Origin: Stenotrophomonas rhizophila
GTDB lineage: Bacteria > Pseudomonadota > Gammaproteobacteria > Xanthomonadales > Xanthomonadaceae
DNA length: 64,000 nt
Reading direction: 5' to 3'
Assembly (NCBI RefSeq): GCF_000661955.1
Contig: NZ_CP007597.1
Span: forward strand, 2,349,605 to 2,413,604
Shown here piece by piece: positions 37,728 through 46,571 of the stretch (its first letter is position 1; every line of letters starts with the position of its first letter). The position numbers were made by a program, and so were the translations under genes. Below the pieces are notes generated by a model. It searched no databases and was not told the origin of the DNA. It saw nothing but the letters and a program-made list of their open reading frames with translations.

Positions 37728-38912
37728 ATGACCTCCTTCTTCTCCCTGTTCGGGCAGCGACGCATGGCGTCGCTCTACGCGGCAAAGCAGCGGCGCGCGG
37801 CGTCGCTCTACCCGATGCGCGCGGTGCTGGCGCTGCTGGCCGTGTTCGCGGTGGTTGCCCCGGCGTCTGCCGAGCGCATCAAGGACCTGGCCCAGGTGGG
37901 CGGTGTGCGTACCAATGCGCTGGTGGGCTATGGCCTGGTGGTCGGCCTGGACGGCAGCGGCGACCGCACCAGCCAGGCACCCTTCACCGTGCAGAGCCTG
38001 AAGAACCTGCTGGGCGAGTTGGGCGTCAATGTGCCGGCCAACGTCAACCCGCAGCTGAAGAATGTGGCGGCCGTGGCCATCCATGCCGAGCTGCCGCCGT
38101 TCGCCAAGCCGGGCCAGCCGATCGACATCACCGTGTCGTCGATCGGCAACGCGGTGTCGCTGCGCGGCGGCTCGCTGCTGATGGCGCCGCTGCGCGGTGC
38201 CGACGGCCAGGTCTATGCGATCGCCCAGGGCAACCTGGTGGTTGGCGGGTTCGGTGCGCAGGGCAAGGACGGGTCGCGGGTGTCGGTGAACGTGCCCAGC
38301 GTTGGCCGCATTCCCAACGGTGCCACCGTCGAGCGCGCCCTGCCGGACGTGTTCAACGGCGGCGGCGACATCACCCTGAACCTGCACAAGAATGACTTCA
38401 CCACGGTGTCGCGCATGGTCGCCGCGCTCAACAACGCCTTTGGCGATGGCGCGGCGCGCGCGATCGACGGCGTGACGGTGTCGGTGCAGTCGCCCAGCGA
38501 CCCGGGCGCGCGCATCGGTCTGCTGGCCCGCATCGAGAACCTGGAACTCACCCCCGGCAGTGCGCCGGCCAAGGTGGTGGTCAACGCGCGGACCGGCACG
38601 GTGGTGATCGGCTCGCAGGTGCGGGTGGGCGCGGCGGCCATTTCGCACGGGTCGCTGACCGTGACCATCAACGAGAACACCAACGTCAGCCAGCCCAACG
38701 CGTTCGGCAATGGCCAGACCGTGGCCACGCCGCAGTCCACCATCACCGCCACCAACGATGGCAGCCGCATGTTCAAGTTCACCGGCGGCACCACGCTGGA
38801 CGAGATCGTGCACGCGGTCAACGCGGTGGGCGCGGCCCCCGGCGACCTGATCGCCATCCTGGAAGCCCTCAAGCAGGCCGGCGCGTTGAGCGCCGAACTC
38901 GAGGTGATCTGA
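37728..38912 (+). CDS. flgI: flagellar P-ring protein FlgI (5' end altered by repeats)
   Basis: Periplasmic ring around the rod. From ATG 37728 the protein has 394 residues; from the internal ATG 37815 it has 365, the common FlgI length, and begins with a clean signal peptide ([19 protein letters not shown]). The conserved mature start [21 protein letters not shown] and the ending [31 protein letters not shown] (quoted in part) are intact. Codons 10-28 of the long form are two SMAG palindromes (37756-37778, 37789-37811) translated as RRMASLY and RRAASLY. Neither start has a strong Shine-Dalgarno. Which is used cannot be decided here. Confidence 0.93.
   Translation: MTSFFSLFGQRRMASLYAAKQRRAASLYPMRAVLALLAVFAVVAPASAERIKDLAQVGGVRTNALVGYGLVVGLDGSGDRTSQAPFTVQSLKNLLGELGVNVPANVNPQLKNVAAVAIHAELPPFAKPGQPIDITVSSIGNAVSLRGGSLLMAPLRGADGQVYAIAQGNLVVGGFGAQGKDGSRVSVNVPSVGRIPNGATVERALPDVFNGGGDITLNLHKNDFTTVSRMVAALNNAFGDGAARAIDGVTVSVQSPSDPGARIGLLARIENLELTPGSAPAKVVVNARTGTVVIGSQVRVGAAAISHGSLTVTINENTNVSQPNAFGNGQTVATPQSTITATNDGSRMFKFTGGTTLDEIVHAVNAVGAAPGDLIAILEALKQAGALSAELEVI
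37756..37811 (-). repeat. two tandem SMAG-type repeats at the 5' end of flgI
   Basis: Copies at 37756-37778 (arm AGCGACGC/GCGTCGCT) and 37789-37811 (more degenerate), both minus-oriented with a GTAGAGCGACG end. They lie in frame in the extended flgI reading frame. Confidence 0.8.
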
Positions 38913-38913
38913 C

Positions 38914-40137
38914 ATGCGCATCAATCCCGCACTGGAACTCAATCCGGCCCAGGCCAACAGCCCGGCCAAGGTCGACAAGGTGGCGCGCCAGCTGGAAGGC
39001 CAGTTCGCGCAGATGCTGGTCAAGAGCATGCGCGATGCCAGCTTCGGCGATTCGCTGTTCCCCGCCGAAAACACCATGTTCCGCGAGATGTACGACAAGA
39101 AGATCGCCGAGGCGATGACCCGTGGCCGCGGCCTGGGACTGTCGGCGATGATCACCCGCCAGCTTGGCGGCGCGGAGGCCGACGCGGCCAAGCCGACCGA
39201 CACCGCATTGAACCCGGCGGCGGCGCTGCGTGCCTACCGGCTCAATGCGCCTGCCGCCACGCCGATGGCGCTGCCGACCGGCACCGCCCCGGCCAGCGCG
39301 CCGAGCGAAGTGGACCTGCTGCAGCAGCTGCGTGGCGCCGATCCGTCGGCGGTGCTGCAGCCGATGGAGCGCGCCCTGGACCTGATCGCCGGCCGCGAAA
39401 GCAGCCAGATGCACGAGGCGATCGGGCGCAGCGATCCGTATGCCACGCCGCCGGGCGTGAGCGAGCCCACCCAGGAAAACTGGGCGGCGCTGGCCAACGA
39501 CCGCTGGAGCGGGGTCAACGACACCGCGCGCGGGCCGGGCGCGGTCGATACCTTGGCGGCCAACACCGCCGCCGCGAAGCTTGGGCCGCACACGCCGGAA
39601 GGCTTCGTGGCCAGCATCTGGGGCCACGCGCAGCAGGCCGCGCGCGAACTGGGCGTGGACGCCAAGGCGCTGGTCGCCCAGGCCGCGCTGGAAACCGGCT
39701 GGGGTCGCAAGCTGGTGCAGCGCAACGGCGGCGGCAGCTCGCACAACCTGTTCGGAATCAAGGCCACCGGTTGGAGCGGCGAACGCGCCAGCAGCGGCAC
39801 GCATGAATATGTGGACGGCGTGCGCCGCAACGAAACCGCCAGCTTCCGTGCCTACACCTCGGTCGGCGACAGCTTTGCCGACTACGTGAAACTACTCAAG
39901 AACAGCCCGCGCTACCAGAACGCGCTGCAGGCCGGCGGCGACGTCCGCGGCTTTGCCCAGGGCCTGCAGAAGGCCGGCTACGCCACCGATCCCAGCTACG
40001 CGGCCAAGATCGCCGCGATTGCCGGCGGCCCGACCATCGAGCGCGCCATCGCCGCCGTGGGCGACGCCAGCCAGCAGCTGGGCCGCACCTTTGCCAGCAC
40101 CGCCAGCCCGACCGGGCTGGGTGTCATCCGTCGTTGA
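38914..40137 (+). CDS. flgJ: flagellar rod-cap protein and peptidoglycan hydrolase FlgJ
   Basis: 407 residues, the two-domain form. The N-terminal rod-cap domain (1-100; VARQLEGQFAQMLVKSMRDA, then FREMYDKKIAEAMTRGRGLG) is followed by a linker of about 130 residues and a C-terminal glucosaminidase domain (about 230-385) with the catalytic Glu in AQAALETGWGRK (about 258), NLFGIKATGW and FRAYTSVGDSFADYV. It cuts peptidoglycan so the rod can cross. Starts one base after flgI stops. Confidence 0.95.
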   Translation: MRINPALELNPAQANSPAKVDKVARQLEGQFAQMLVKSMRDASFGDSLFPAENTMFREMYDKKIAEAMTRGRGLGLSAMITRQLGGAEADAAKPTDTALNPAAALRAYRLNAPAATPMALPTGTAPASAPSEVDLLQQLRGADPSAVLQPMERALDLIAGRESSQMHEAIGRSDPYATPPGVSEPTQENWAALANDRWSGVNDTARGPGAVDTLAANTAAAKLGPHTPEGFVASIWGHAQQAARELGVDAKALVAQAALETGWGRKLVQRNGGGSSHNLFGIKATGWSGERASSGTHEYVDGVRRNETASFRAYTSVGDSFADYVKLLKNSPRYQNALQAGGDVRGFAQGLQKAGYATDPSYAAKIAAIAGGPTIERAIAAVGDASQQLGRTFASTASPTGLGVIRR

Positions 40138-40145
40138 GGTAACCC

Positions 40146-42026
40146 ATGTCCAGCGTACTTTCCACCGGCACCAGCGCCCTGCTCGCTTTCCAGCGGGCGT
40201 TGGCGACCACCAGCCATAACGTCGCCAACATCAACACGCCCGGCTACAGCCGGCAGAAGGTCGACTTCGCCACCGCCAACCCGCAGAACTTCGGTTATGG
40301 CGACGTGGGCAATGGCACGCGCATCAGCGACATCCGCCGCGTGGCCGACCAGCTGGCAATCTCGCGGCTGCTCGATGGCAGCGGCGAACTGGCGCGGCTG
40401 AAGCAGCTGTCCAGCATGGCCGACCGCGTCGATGCGATGTTCTCCGATACCGCCACCAACGTGTCCGGGGTCTGGTCCAGCTTCTTCGACACCGTCAGCG
40501 GCCTGTCCTCCAACGCCTCCGGCACCGCCGACCGCCAGAACATGCTGGACGGGGGCAAGACCCTGGCCAGCCGCTTCCAGCAGCTCAACGGCCAGCTCAA
40601 TACGCTCAACGGCGAGGTCAACAACGGCCTGATCGCCGGCGCCAGCGAGATCAACCGGCTGGCCAAGGAAATCGCGCAGCTCAATGGCGCCATCGGCGGC
40701 AACGCGGCCAATGCCGCGCCGGACCTGCTGGATCGTCGCGATCAGCTGATCGCCAATCTGGTCGGCTACACCGGCGGCAATGCGGTGATGCAGGACGGCG
40801 GCATCATGAACGTCTACACGGCCGGCGGCCAGGCGCTGGTGGTGGGCACCACCGCGTCCAAGGTCACCACCGTATCCGACCCGTACATGCCCGAGCGCCT
40901 GCAGCTGGCGCTGGAAAGTGCCGGCCAGAAAATCACCCTGGAATCGAAGACGCTCGGCGGCCAGATCGGCGGCCTGCTGGAATTCCGCGACACCGTGCTG
41001 ACCCCCACCCAGGCCGAACTGGGCAAGCTGGCGATCGGCATGGCCAGCAGCTTCAACGACGTGCACCGCCAGGGCGCGGACCTGTACGGCAACCTGGGCG
41101 GCGACTTCTTCAACATCGGCGCGCCGCGCATCACCGGCCATGCCGGCAATGCCGGTACCGCCAGCATGACCGCCAGCTTCGGCGACCTGTCCAAGCTGGA
41201 CGGGCAGAACGTGGTGCTGAAGTTCGACGGCACCCAGTGGCAGGCCAGCCGCGCCGACACCGGCGTGGCGATCGCCATGACCGGTACCGGCACCGCCACC
41301 GACCCACTGGTGCTCAATGGCGTGGAGCTGGTGATGACCGGCACCCCGGCGGTGAACGACCGCATGCTGCTGCAGCCCACCGCCGGCGTGGCCGGCACGA
41401 TGTCGGTGGCCATCACCGACACCTCGCGCATTGCCGCTGCCGCTCCGATCAAGGGCACCGCGGCCTTGTCCAACAGCGGCACCGGCAAGCTGACCGGGGT
41501 CAAGGTGACCGACCACGGCAACGCTGCGCTGCGCAACCCGGCCGCGATCGTGTTCACCAGTGGCACCCAGTACACGCTGGATGGCGCCGGCCCGTTCACC
41601 TACACGGCTGGCCAGACCATCAGCGCCAACGGCTGGAGCTTCGTGCTCGATGGCGCGCCCAAGACCGGCGACACCTTCAACATCGGGCCGACCCCGGCCG
41701 GCTCGTCGGACAACAGCAACGCGTTGCTGCTGGCGAAGGTGGAACAGGCCAAGGCGTTCAACGATGGCACCGTTACCCTGAGCGGCGCCCTCGGCGGGCT
41801 GACCACGCAGGTGGGTGCGGCCGCACGCTCGGCCGACTACTCACTGCAGGCCCAGCAGGTCATCACCGACCAGGCGCAGTCCGCGCGCGATTCGATTTCC
41901 GGGGTCAACCTCGATGAGGAGGCCGCCGACATGCTGCGGCTGCAACAGGCCTACCAGGCCGCCTCGCAGCTGATCTCCACCGCCGACACCATGTTCCAGA
42001 CCATCCTCGGAGCCGTAGGCCGATGA
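40146..42026 (+). CDS. flgK: flagellar hook-filament junction protein FlgK
   Basis: HAP1, 626 residues, normal for the group. N-terminal D0/D1: LSTGTSALLAFQRALATTSH followed by NVANINTPGYSRQ; C-terminal GVNLDEEAADMLRLQQAYQA and ASQLISTADTMFQTILGAVG. The central part is a Gly/Thr-rich beta domain typical of secreted junction proteins. Eight bases after flgJ, and its stop overlaps the flgL start (ATGA). Confidence 0.96.
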   Translation: MSSVLSTGTSALLAFQRALATTSHNVANINTPGYSRQKVDFATANPQNFGYGDVGNGTRISDIRRVADQLAISRLLDGSGELARLKQLSSMADRVDAMFSDTATNVSGVWSSFFDTVSGLSSNASGTADRQNMLDGGKTLASRFQQLNGQLNTLNGEVNNGLIAGASEINRLAKEIAQLNGAIGGNAANAAPDLLDRRDQLIANLVGYTGGNAVMQDGGIMNVYTAGGQALVVGTTASKVTTVSDPYMPERLQLALESAGQKITLESKTLGGQIGGLLEFRDTVLTPTQAELGKLAIGMASSFNDVHRQGADLYGNLGGDFFNIGAPRITGHAGNAGTASMTASFGDLSKLDGQNVVLKFDGTQWQASRADTGVAIAMTGTGTATDPLVLNGVELVMTGTPAVNDRMLLQPTAGVAGTMSVAITDTSRIAAAAPIKGTAALSNSGTGKLTGVKVTDHGNAALRNPAAIVFTSGTQYTLDGAGPFTYTAGQTISANGWSFVLDGAPKTGDTFNIGPTPAGSSDNSNALLLAKVEQAKAFNDGTVTLSGALGGLTTQVGAAARSADYSLQAQQVITDQAQSARDSISGVNLDEEAADMLRLQQAYQAASQLISTADTMFQTILGAVGR

Positions 42027-43225
42027 ACAACCGTATCTCCACCGGCATGATGTTCAGCCAGTCGGTCTCGTTGATGATGGCCAAGCAGGCCAAGATGAGC
42101 CACCTGGAACAGCAGATCGCCACGGGCCGCCGGCTGGTGACCGCCAAGGACGACCCGGTCGCCTCCGGCGCCGCCGTGGGCCTGGACCGCACGCTGGCCT
42201 CGCTGGACCGCATGCAGCTCAACGCCGGCAACGTGCAGAACCGGCTGGGCCTGCAGGAAAACGCCCTGGCCCAGGTCGGTGACATGATGGGCCGCATCAC
42301 CGAACTGACCATCTACGCCAATAATCCGGCGTTGGCCTCGTCCGACAAGCAGTCGATGGTCACCGAGATCGAGGCGATCCGCAGCAACCTGCTGGCGCTG
42401 GCCAACAGCACCGACGGCACCGGCCGCTACCTGTTCGGCGGCACCGCCGATGGCAGCCCGCCCTTCAGCCAGGTTGACGGCAAGGTGGTCTACAACGGCG
42501 ACCAGAACCAGCGCCAGGTGGAAGTGGGCCCGGACACCTACGTGCTCGACGCCCTGCCCGGCAGCGAGATCTTCCTGCGCATCGGCACCGGCGACGGCCA
42601 CGTGGATGGTGCGGCGGCCACCGGCAACACCGGCACCGGCGTGCTCACCAACGTCACCCGCGATGGCAGCAACAGCTGGGACGGCAAGGCCTTCAGTGTC
42701 CGCTTCACGGCCGCCGACCAGTACGAGCTGCTCGACGACACCGGCACGGTGGTGTCCACCGGCACCATGAAGGCCGGCGACGACCTGATCCTCAATGGCG
42801 TGCGCCTGCACGTGGATGGCAAGCCGGCCGCCGGCGACACCTTCAACGTAAGCCCCGCCACCAGCCGCGACATCTTCAGCACCCTGGACAGCCTGATCGG
42901 CTCGTTGAAAATGGACACCGGCAGCGCCAGCCAGTCCGCCGCCCAGCAGAACCTCCTGCAAAGCGGCCTGCGCGACGTCGCCCGCGCCTCCGAACGCATG
43001 ATCGACTCCCGCGCCGCCGGCGGTGCCCAGCTCAAGGCGCTGGACAACGCCGCGGACATGCGCGAATCCAACACCGTCACCCTCAAGGGCACGTTGTCGC
43101 AGATGCGCGACCTGGACTACGCCGACGCCATCAGCCAGTACCAGCTGGAAAGCACCGCCCTGCAGGCCGCGCAGACCCTGTTCTCGCAGATGCAGCAGAT
43201 GTCGTTGTTCAACACGCTGCGCTGA
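42023..43225 (+). CDS. flgL: flagellar hook-filament junction protein FlgL
   Basis: HAP3, 400 residues. The N-terminus MNNRISTGMMFSQSVSLMM and the block ATGRRLVTAKDDPVASGAAV are FlgL signatures; the C-terminus MRDLDYADAISQYQLESTAL and MQQMSLFNTLR is flagellin-like. Last gene of the flgB operon, followed 30 bases later by a strong terminator. Confidence 0.95.
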   Translation: MNNRISTGMMFSQSVSLMMAKQAKMSHLEQQIATGRRLVTAKDDPVASGAAVGLDRTLASLDRMQLNAGNVQNRLGLQENALAQVGDMMGRITELTIYANNPALASSDKQSMVTEIEAIRSNLLALANSTDGTGRYLFGGTADGSPPFSQVDGKVVYNGDQNQRQVEVGPDTYVLDALPGSEIFLRIGTGDGHVDGAAATGNTGTGVLTNVTRDGSNSWDGKAFSVRFTAADQYELLDDTGTVVSTGTMKAGDDLILNGVRLHVDGKPAAGDTFNVSPATSRDIFSTLDSLIGSLKMDTGSASQSAAQQNLLQSGLRDVARASERMIDSRAAGGAQLKALDNAADMRESNTVTLKGTLSQMRDLDYADAISQYQLESTALQAAQTLFSQMQQMSLFNTLR

Positions 43226-43255
43226 CAGCGCGTTACGAAACAGCGGGAAGGCCTG

Positions 43256-43290
43256 AAGGCCGCGATGCGAACAGCATCGCGGCCTTTTTT
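43256..43290 (+). terminator. rho-independent terminator of the flgB-flgL operon
   Basis: AAGGCCGCGATGC / GCATCGCGGCCTT stem with a GAACA loop followed by TTTTTT. Confidence 0.93.
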
Positions 43291-43556
43291 GTTGTGCGTC
43301 GTCAAATGCGCCCGCGGCGCAGCGAACGCCTGGCAGCATTCCGCGCGCGTAATAGCACGCGAGCGTTCTTCGACGCGCAGCATGCGTTCGTCGCGCCGAT
43401 GCAGGGTATCGGCAGTCGTTTGGGAACCGACCCTACCGGCGTCATGCGGCGCCGGTGTGTGTGGCGATGCGTGGGCGCCTTGACCGGTGCTCCAGCCGGG
43501 GCCGGATCCCTGCCCTGCCGATCCTGCCCGCTTCTGCCCGCTTCTGCTCTCCTTGC

Positions 43557-43709
43557 GCGCCGACCTACTCAGGAAGGGCCGGCCCGGGTGGGTTGGCGGG
43601 ACCGTTGGGCGCCATGGATGGCGCCCACGAGCCCCCATGGATGGGTTTACGGCGTGTCCCGCCAACCCACCCGGGCCGGGCCTCCCAGAACGTGGCCGAT
43701 GCGGCGCTT
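43557..43709 (+). repeat. structured 154-base repeat, copy A
   Basis: The arms 43581-43602 and 43656-43677 are a perfect 22-base inverted repeat around a 53-base core. The core carries GGGCGCC-ATGGAT-GGCGCCC and CCCATGGATGGG, predicting a three-way junction of one long stem and two hairpins. Compared with copy B the core differs at 2 of 53 bases, while the arm differs at 5 of the inner 22 positions, each compensated on the other arm. Confidence 0.8.
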
Positions 43710-43734
43710 GGCTGTGGCTGTGGCTGTGGATGCA

Positions 43735-43826
43735 AGCCGGGCAGAGCCCGGCTCTACGTGGGGCTGTGGGTACAAGCCGGGCAGAGCCCGGCTCTACGGC
43801 GCGAGCCCGGCCGCGCCCGGCGTTAC
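43735..43826 (-). repeat. SMAG cluster (two good copies, one decayed)
   Basis: Copies at 43735-43757 and 43775-43797 are identical GTAGAGCCGGGC palindromes with a 40-base period. 43804-43826 is a diverged copy ending in GTAA. Confidence 0.82.
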
Positions 43827-43934
43827 GCGTGAAAACCCCTTCAATTTCCGCCTCCCGCGCCGTTAACCCTTCTATCGGGGAGCACAGCCAAGGCCCCGGA
43901 CGGCACCAGCAGCAACCCCAGCGAGATTTCCGCC

Positions 43935-43961
43935 TAAAGGTTGTTGACAAAGCGCCGTTAT
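43935..43961 (+). promoter_or_regulatory. sigma-28 promoter of the flagellin cluster
   Basis: TAAAGGTT, 11 bases, GCCGTTAT. The leader to the first flagellin ATG is about 87 bases and ends with AAGGGAG. A weak sigma-54-like match (TGGCAACAGCGAAGCA, 43967-43982) lies just downstream but lacks the TT before GC. Confidence 0.87.
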
Positions 43962-44054
43962 TGATTTGGCAACAGCGAAGCACACAGCCAAACAAAAAAA
44001 AACGGCGGCGCTTCGTTCCATTCACCACCGGGATTCCAATAAGGGAGACGACCC

Positions 44055-45221
44055 ATGGCACAGGTAATCAACACCAATACGATGTCGCTCAACGCTCAGC
44101 GCAACCTGAGCACCAGCGGCAGCTCGCTCGCTACCACCATCCAGCGCCTCTCGTCTGGTCTGCGCATCAACAGCGCGAAAGACGACGCCGCCGGCCTGGC
44201 CATCAGCGAGCGCTTCGGCACCCAGATCCGCGGCACCGACGTCGCCATCCGCAATGCCAACGACGGCATCTCGCTGGCCCAGGTCGCCGAAGGCTCCCTG
44301 AGCGAAATCGGCAACAACCTGCAGCGCGTCCGCGAACTGGCCGTCCAGGCCTCCAACGCCACCAACTCCGCCAGCGACCGCAAGGCCCTCCAGGCCGAAG
44401 TCACCCAGCTCGTCAGCGAAATCGACCGCGTCGCCAAACAGTCCGACTTCAACGGCACCAAGCTCCTCGACGGCAGCTTCACCAGCCAGCTGTTCCAGGT
44501 CGGCGCCAACGCCGGCCAGGCCATTGCCATCAACAAAGTCGTCGACGCCAAGGCCAGCTCGCTGGGCAACGCCAAGTTCGCCGCCCCCGTGGACAGCACC
44601 GCCGACGTCGCCACCATCACCGACCTGGCCGGCGTCACCATCAACGGCGCCGCCATCGGCACCATCACCGGCAAGACCACCGCCGAGTTTGCCGCCTCCG
44701 CCGCTGCCCAGATCAACAGCAAGATCGGCGAAGCCGGTGTCTATGCCGAAGTGGTCACCACCGCCGGCACCCCCGACACCCACCGCCTGAAGCTGACCTC
44801 GGTCCAGGCCGACCGCGACCTGGTCATCGACGGCGCCGCCCAGCTCGGCCTGGCCGACTCCACCGCCGCCGCGCCCAGCTCGGTTGCCGCCACCGCCACC
44901 TCCAGCTTCGTGCAGGACCTGGACGTCTCGTCCTACGTCGGCGCACAGAAGGCCCTGGAAATTGTCGACAAGGCCCTGGAATCGGTCAACAGCGTCCGCG
45001 CCGACCTCGGCGCCATCCAGAACCGCTTCACTTCCGTCGTCGCAAACCTGCAGACCTCCTCGGAAAACCTGTCCGCCTCGCGCAGCCGCATCCGCGATAC
45101 CGACTTCGCCAAGGAAACCGCAGAGCTGACCCGCACCCAGATCCTGCAGCAGGCCGGTACGGCCATGCTGGCCCAGGCCAACCAGGTGCCGCAGAACGTG
45201 CTCAGCCTGTTGCAGCGCTGA
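44055..45221 (+). CDS. fliC: flagellin, copy 1
   Basis: Filament subunit, 388 residues. The N-terminal D0/D1 (1-165) has LSTSGSSLATTIQRLSSG, the flg22-like NSAKDDAAGLAISERFGTQ and the TLR5-type site LQRVRELAVQ. The central 165-300 region is variable, and the C-terminal D1/D0 ends in QVPQNVLSLLQR (copies 2-4 end LLR). It uses G at LSSGLRIN where the other copies have LSSGSRIN. It is the first of four tandem flagellin genes, behind the sigma-28 promoter. At synonymous sites it is the most diverged copy, except for the last 126 coding bases (45084-45209), which are identical in all four genes. Confidence 0.96.
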   Translation: MAQVINTNTMSLNAQRNLSTSGSSLATTIQRLSSGLRINSAKDDAAGLAISERFGTQIRGTDVAIRNANDGISLAQVAEGSLSEIGNNLQRVRELAVQASNATNSASDRKALQAEVTQLVSEIDRVAKQSDFNGTKLLDGSFTSQLFQVGANAGQAIAINKVVDAKASSLGNAKFAAPVDSTADVATITDLAGVTINGAAIGTITGKTTAEFAASAAAQINSKIGEAGVYAEVVTTAGTPDTHRLKLTSVQADRDLVIDGAAQLGLADSTAAAPSSVAATATSSFVQDLDVSSYVGAQKALEIVDKALESVNSVRADLGAIQNRFTSVVANLQTSSENLSASRSRIRDTDFAKETAELTRTQILQQAGTAMLAQANQVPQNVLSLLQR

Positions 45222-45293
45222 CATGAGCCGCTCCTGAAGCACGTCATGAGCGTCTAACCCAAATCACGTGCAACCGCTCAAGGACCTCTTCCC

Positions 45294-46484
45294 ATGGCAC
45301 AAGTCATCAATACCAACACGATGTCGTTGAATGCTCAGCGTAACCTGAGCACCAGCGGCAGCTCCCTGGCCACCACCATCCAGCGCCTGTCGTCCGGTTC
45401 GCGCATCAACAGCGCCAAGGACGACGCAGCTGGCCTGGCGATCTCCGAGCGCTTCGGCACCCAGATCCGCGGCACCGACGTGGCCATCCGCAATGCCAAC
45501 GACGGCATCTCGCTGGCCCAGGTCGCCGAAGGTTCGCTGACCGAAATCGGCAACAACCTGCAGCGCGTCCGTGAACTGGCTGTGCAGGCCTCCAACGCCA
45601 CCAACTCCGCCAGCGACCGCAAGGCGCTGCAGGCCGAAGTGACCCAGCTGGTCAGCGAAATCGACCGCGTCGCCAAGCAGTCCGACTTCAACGGCACCAA
45701 GCTGCTGGACGGCTCGTTCTCCAGCCAGCTGTTCCAGGTCGGCGCCAACGCCGGCCAGGCCATCGCCATCGACAAGGTGGTGGACGCCAAGGCCAACGCA
45801 CTGGGCGGCGCCAAGTTCGACGCCAATGCACTGGCGCTGGCCGATCCGGGCACCAATGCCGACTTCAAGACCACCGGCATGAAGATCAACGGCGTCGACA
45901 TCGCCGATGTCGAAGTCAAGCAGGGTGCCACCGCTGCCGACACCGGCAGGGCCTCGCGTGAAGCACTGGTCAGCGCGATCAACGCCAAGATCGGTGAAAC
46001 CGGCGTCTACGCCGAAGTCAACGGCACCACCGGCGTCACCCTGACCTCGGTCAAGGACAGCACCAACACCGACGGCACCTTCAAGGCGATCACCGCCACC
46101 CCGGGTACCTGGACCGGCGCCACCGCACCGACCTTCACCGCCACGCTGGCCGCCGCCGCCCCGGCCAACAAGTTCGCCAGCGAACTGGATGTCAGCACCG
46201 TCAAGGGTGCCCAGCAGGCGCTGGAAATCGTCGACAAGGCGCTGGGTTCGATCAACAACACCCGCGCTGACCTCGGTGCCATCCAGAACCGCTTCACCTC
46301 GGTCGTTGCCAACCTGCAGACCTCCACGGAGAACCTGTCGGCCTCGCGTAGCCGCATCCGCGATACCGACTTCGCCAAGGAAACCGCAGAGCTGACCCGC
46401 ACCCAGATCCTGCAGCAGGCCGGTACGGCCATGCTGGCCCAGGCCAACCAGGTGCCGCAGAACGTGCTCAGCCTGCTGCGCTGA
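45294..46484 (+). CDS. fliC: flagellin, copy 2
   Basis: 396 residues, the longest of the four. Same D0/D1 domains as copy 1; the central domain (about 165-310) is its own (VVDAKANALGGAKFDANALA, TGMKINGVDIADVEVKQGA). The last 230 bases or so are identical to copy 3. A 72-base gap separates it from copy 1, without a recognisable promoter or terminator; AAGGACC precedes the ATG. A GC-rich hairpin without a T run (46501-46523) follows the stop. Confidence 0.95.
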   Translation: MAQVINTNTMSLNAQRNLSTSGSSLATTIQRLSSGSRINSAKDDAAGLAISERFGTQIRGTDVAIRNANDGISLAQVAEGSLTEIGNNLQRVRELAVQASNATNSASDRKALQAEVTQLVSEIDRVAKQSDFNGTKLLDGSFSSQLFQVGANAGQAIAIDKVVDAKANALGGAKFDANALALADPGTNADFKTTGMKINGVDIADVEVKQGATAADTGRASREALVSAINAKIGETGVYAEVNGTTGVTLTSVKDSTNTDGTFKAITATPGTWTGATAPTFTATLAAAAPANKFASELDVSTVKGAQQALEIVDKALGSINNTRADLGAIQNRFTSVVANLQTSTENLSASRSRIRDTDFAKETAELTRTQILQQAGTAMLAQANQVPQNVLSLLR

Positions 46485-46500
46485 TCCCCGCCTGCAGTGT

Positions 46501-46523
46501 CGGCGCCGGCGTGACCGGCGCCG
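46501..46523 (+). other. GC-rich hairpin between flagellin copies 2 and 3
   Basis: CGGCGCCGG / CCGGCGCCG stem of nine pairs with a CGTGA loop and no T tract. It could slow 3' decay of the upstream mRNA or attenuate read-through. Confidence 0.65.
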
Positions 46524-46571
46524 GCACCGACACCGACGTTCAACGCTCCACCCACGCCTGAAGGAACTTCC

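Larger units (their letters stand above)
43226..44054. other. 829-base gap between flgL and the first flagellin gene
   Basis: No gene is convincing. It holds the flgL terminator (43256-43290), structured-repeat copy A (43557-43709), a short GGCTGT hexamer run near 43710-43730, three GTAG-type palindromes (43735-43826), and the fliC promoter (43935-43961). For 43291-43556 nothing recognisable is seen. Confidence 0.7.

Noticed and set aside
37728..37815. Frameshift or broken flgI
   Set aside because: The frame is open throughout and the mature protein is intact; only the start region is altered by repeats.
43602..43610. GTTGGGC in the structured repeat, matching the GTTRRRY core of integron attC sites
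   Set aside because: There is no matching RYYYAAC box at the other end, no cassette genes and no integrase; the outer stem architecture differs.
43300..43866. Open frames in the flgL-flagellin gap
   Set aside because: They read through the structured repeat and SMAG palindromes; no plausible protein.
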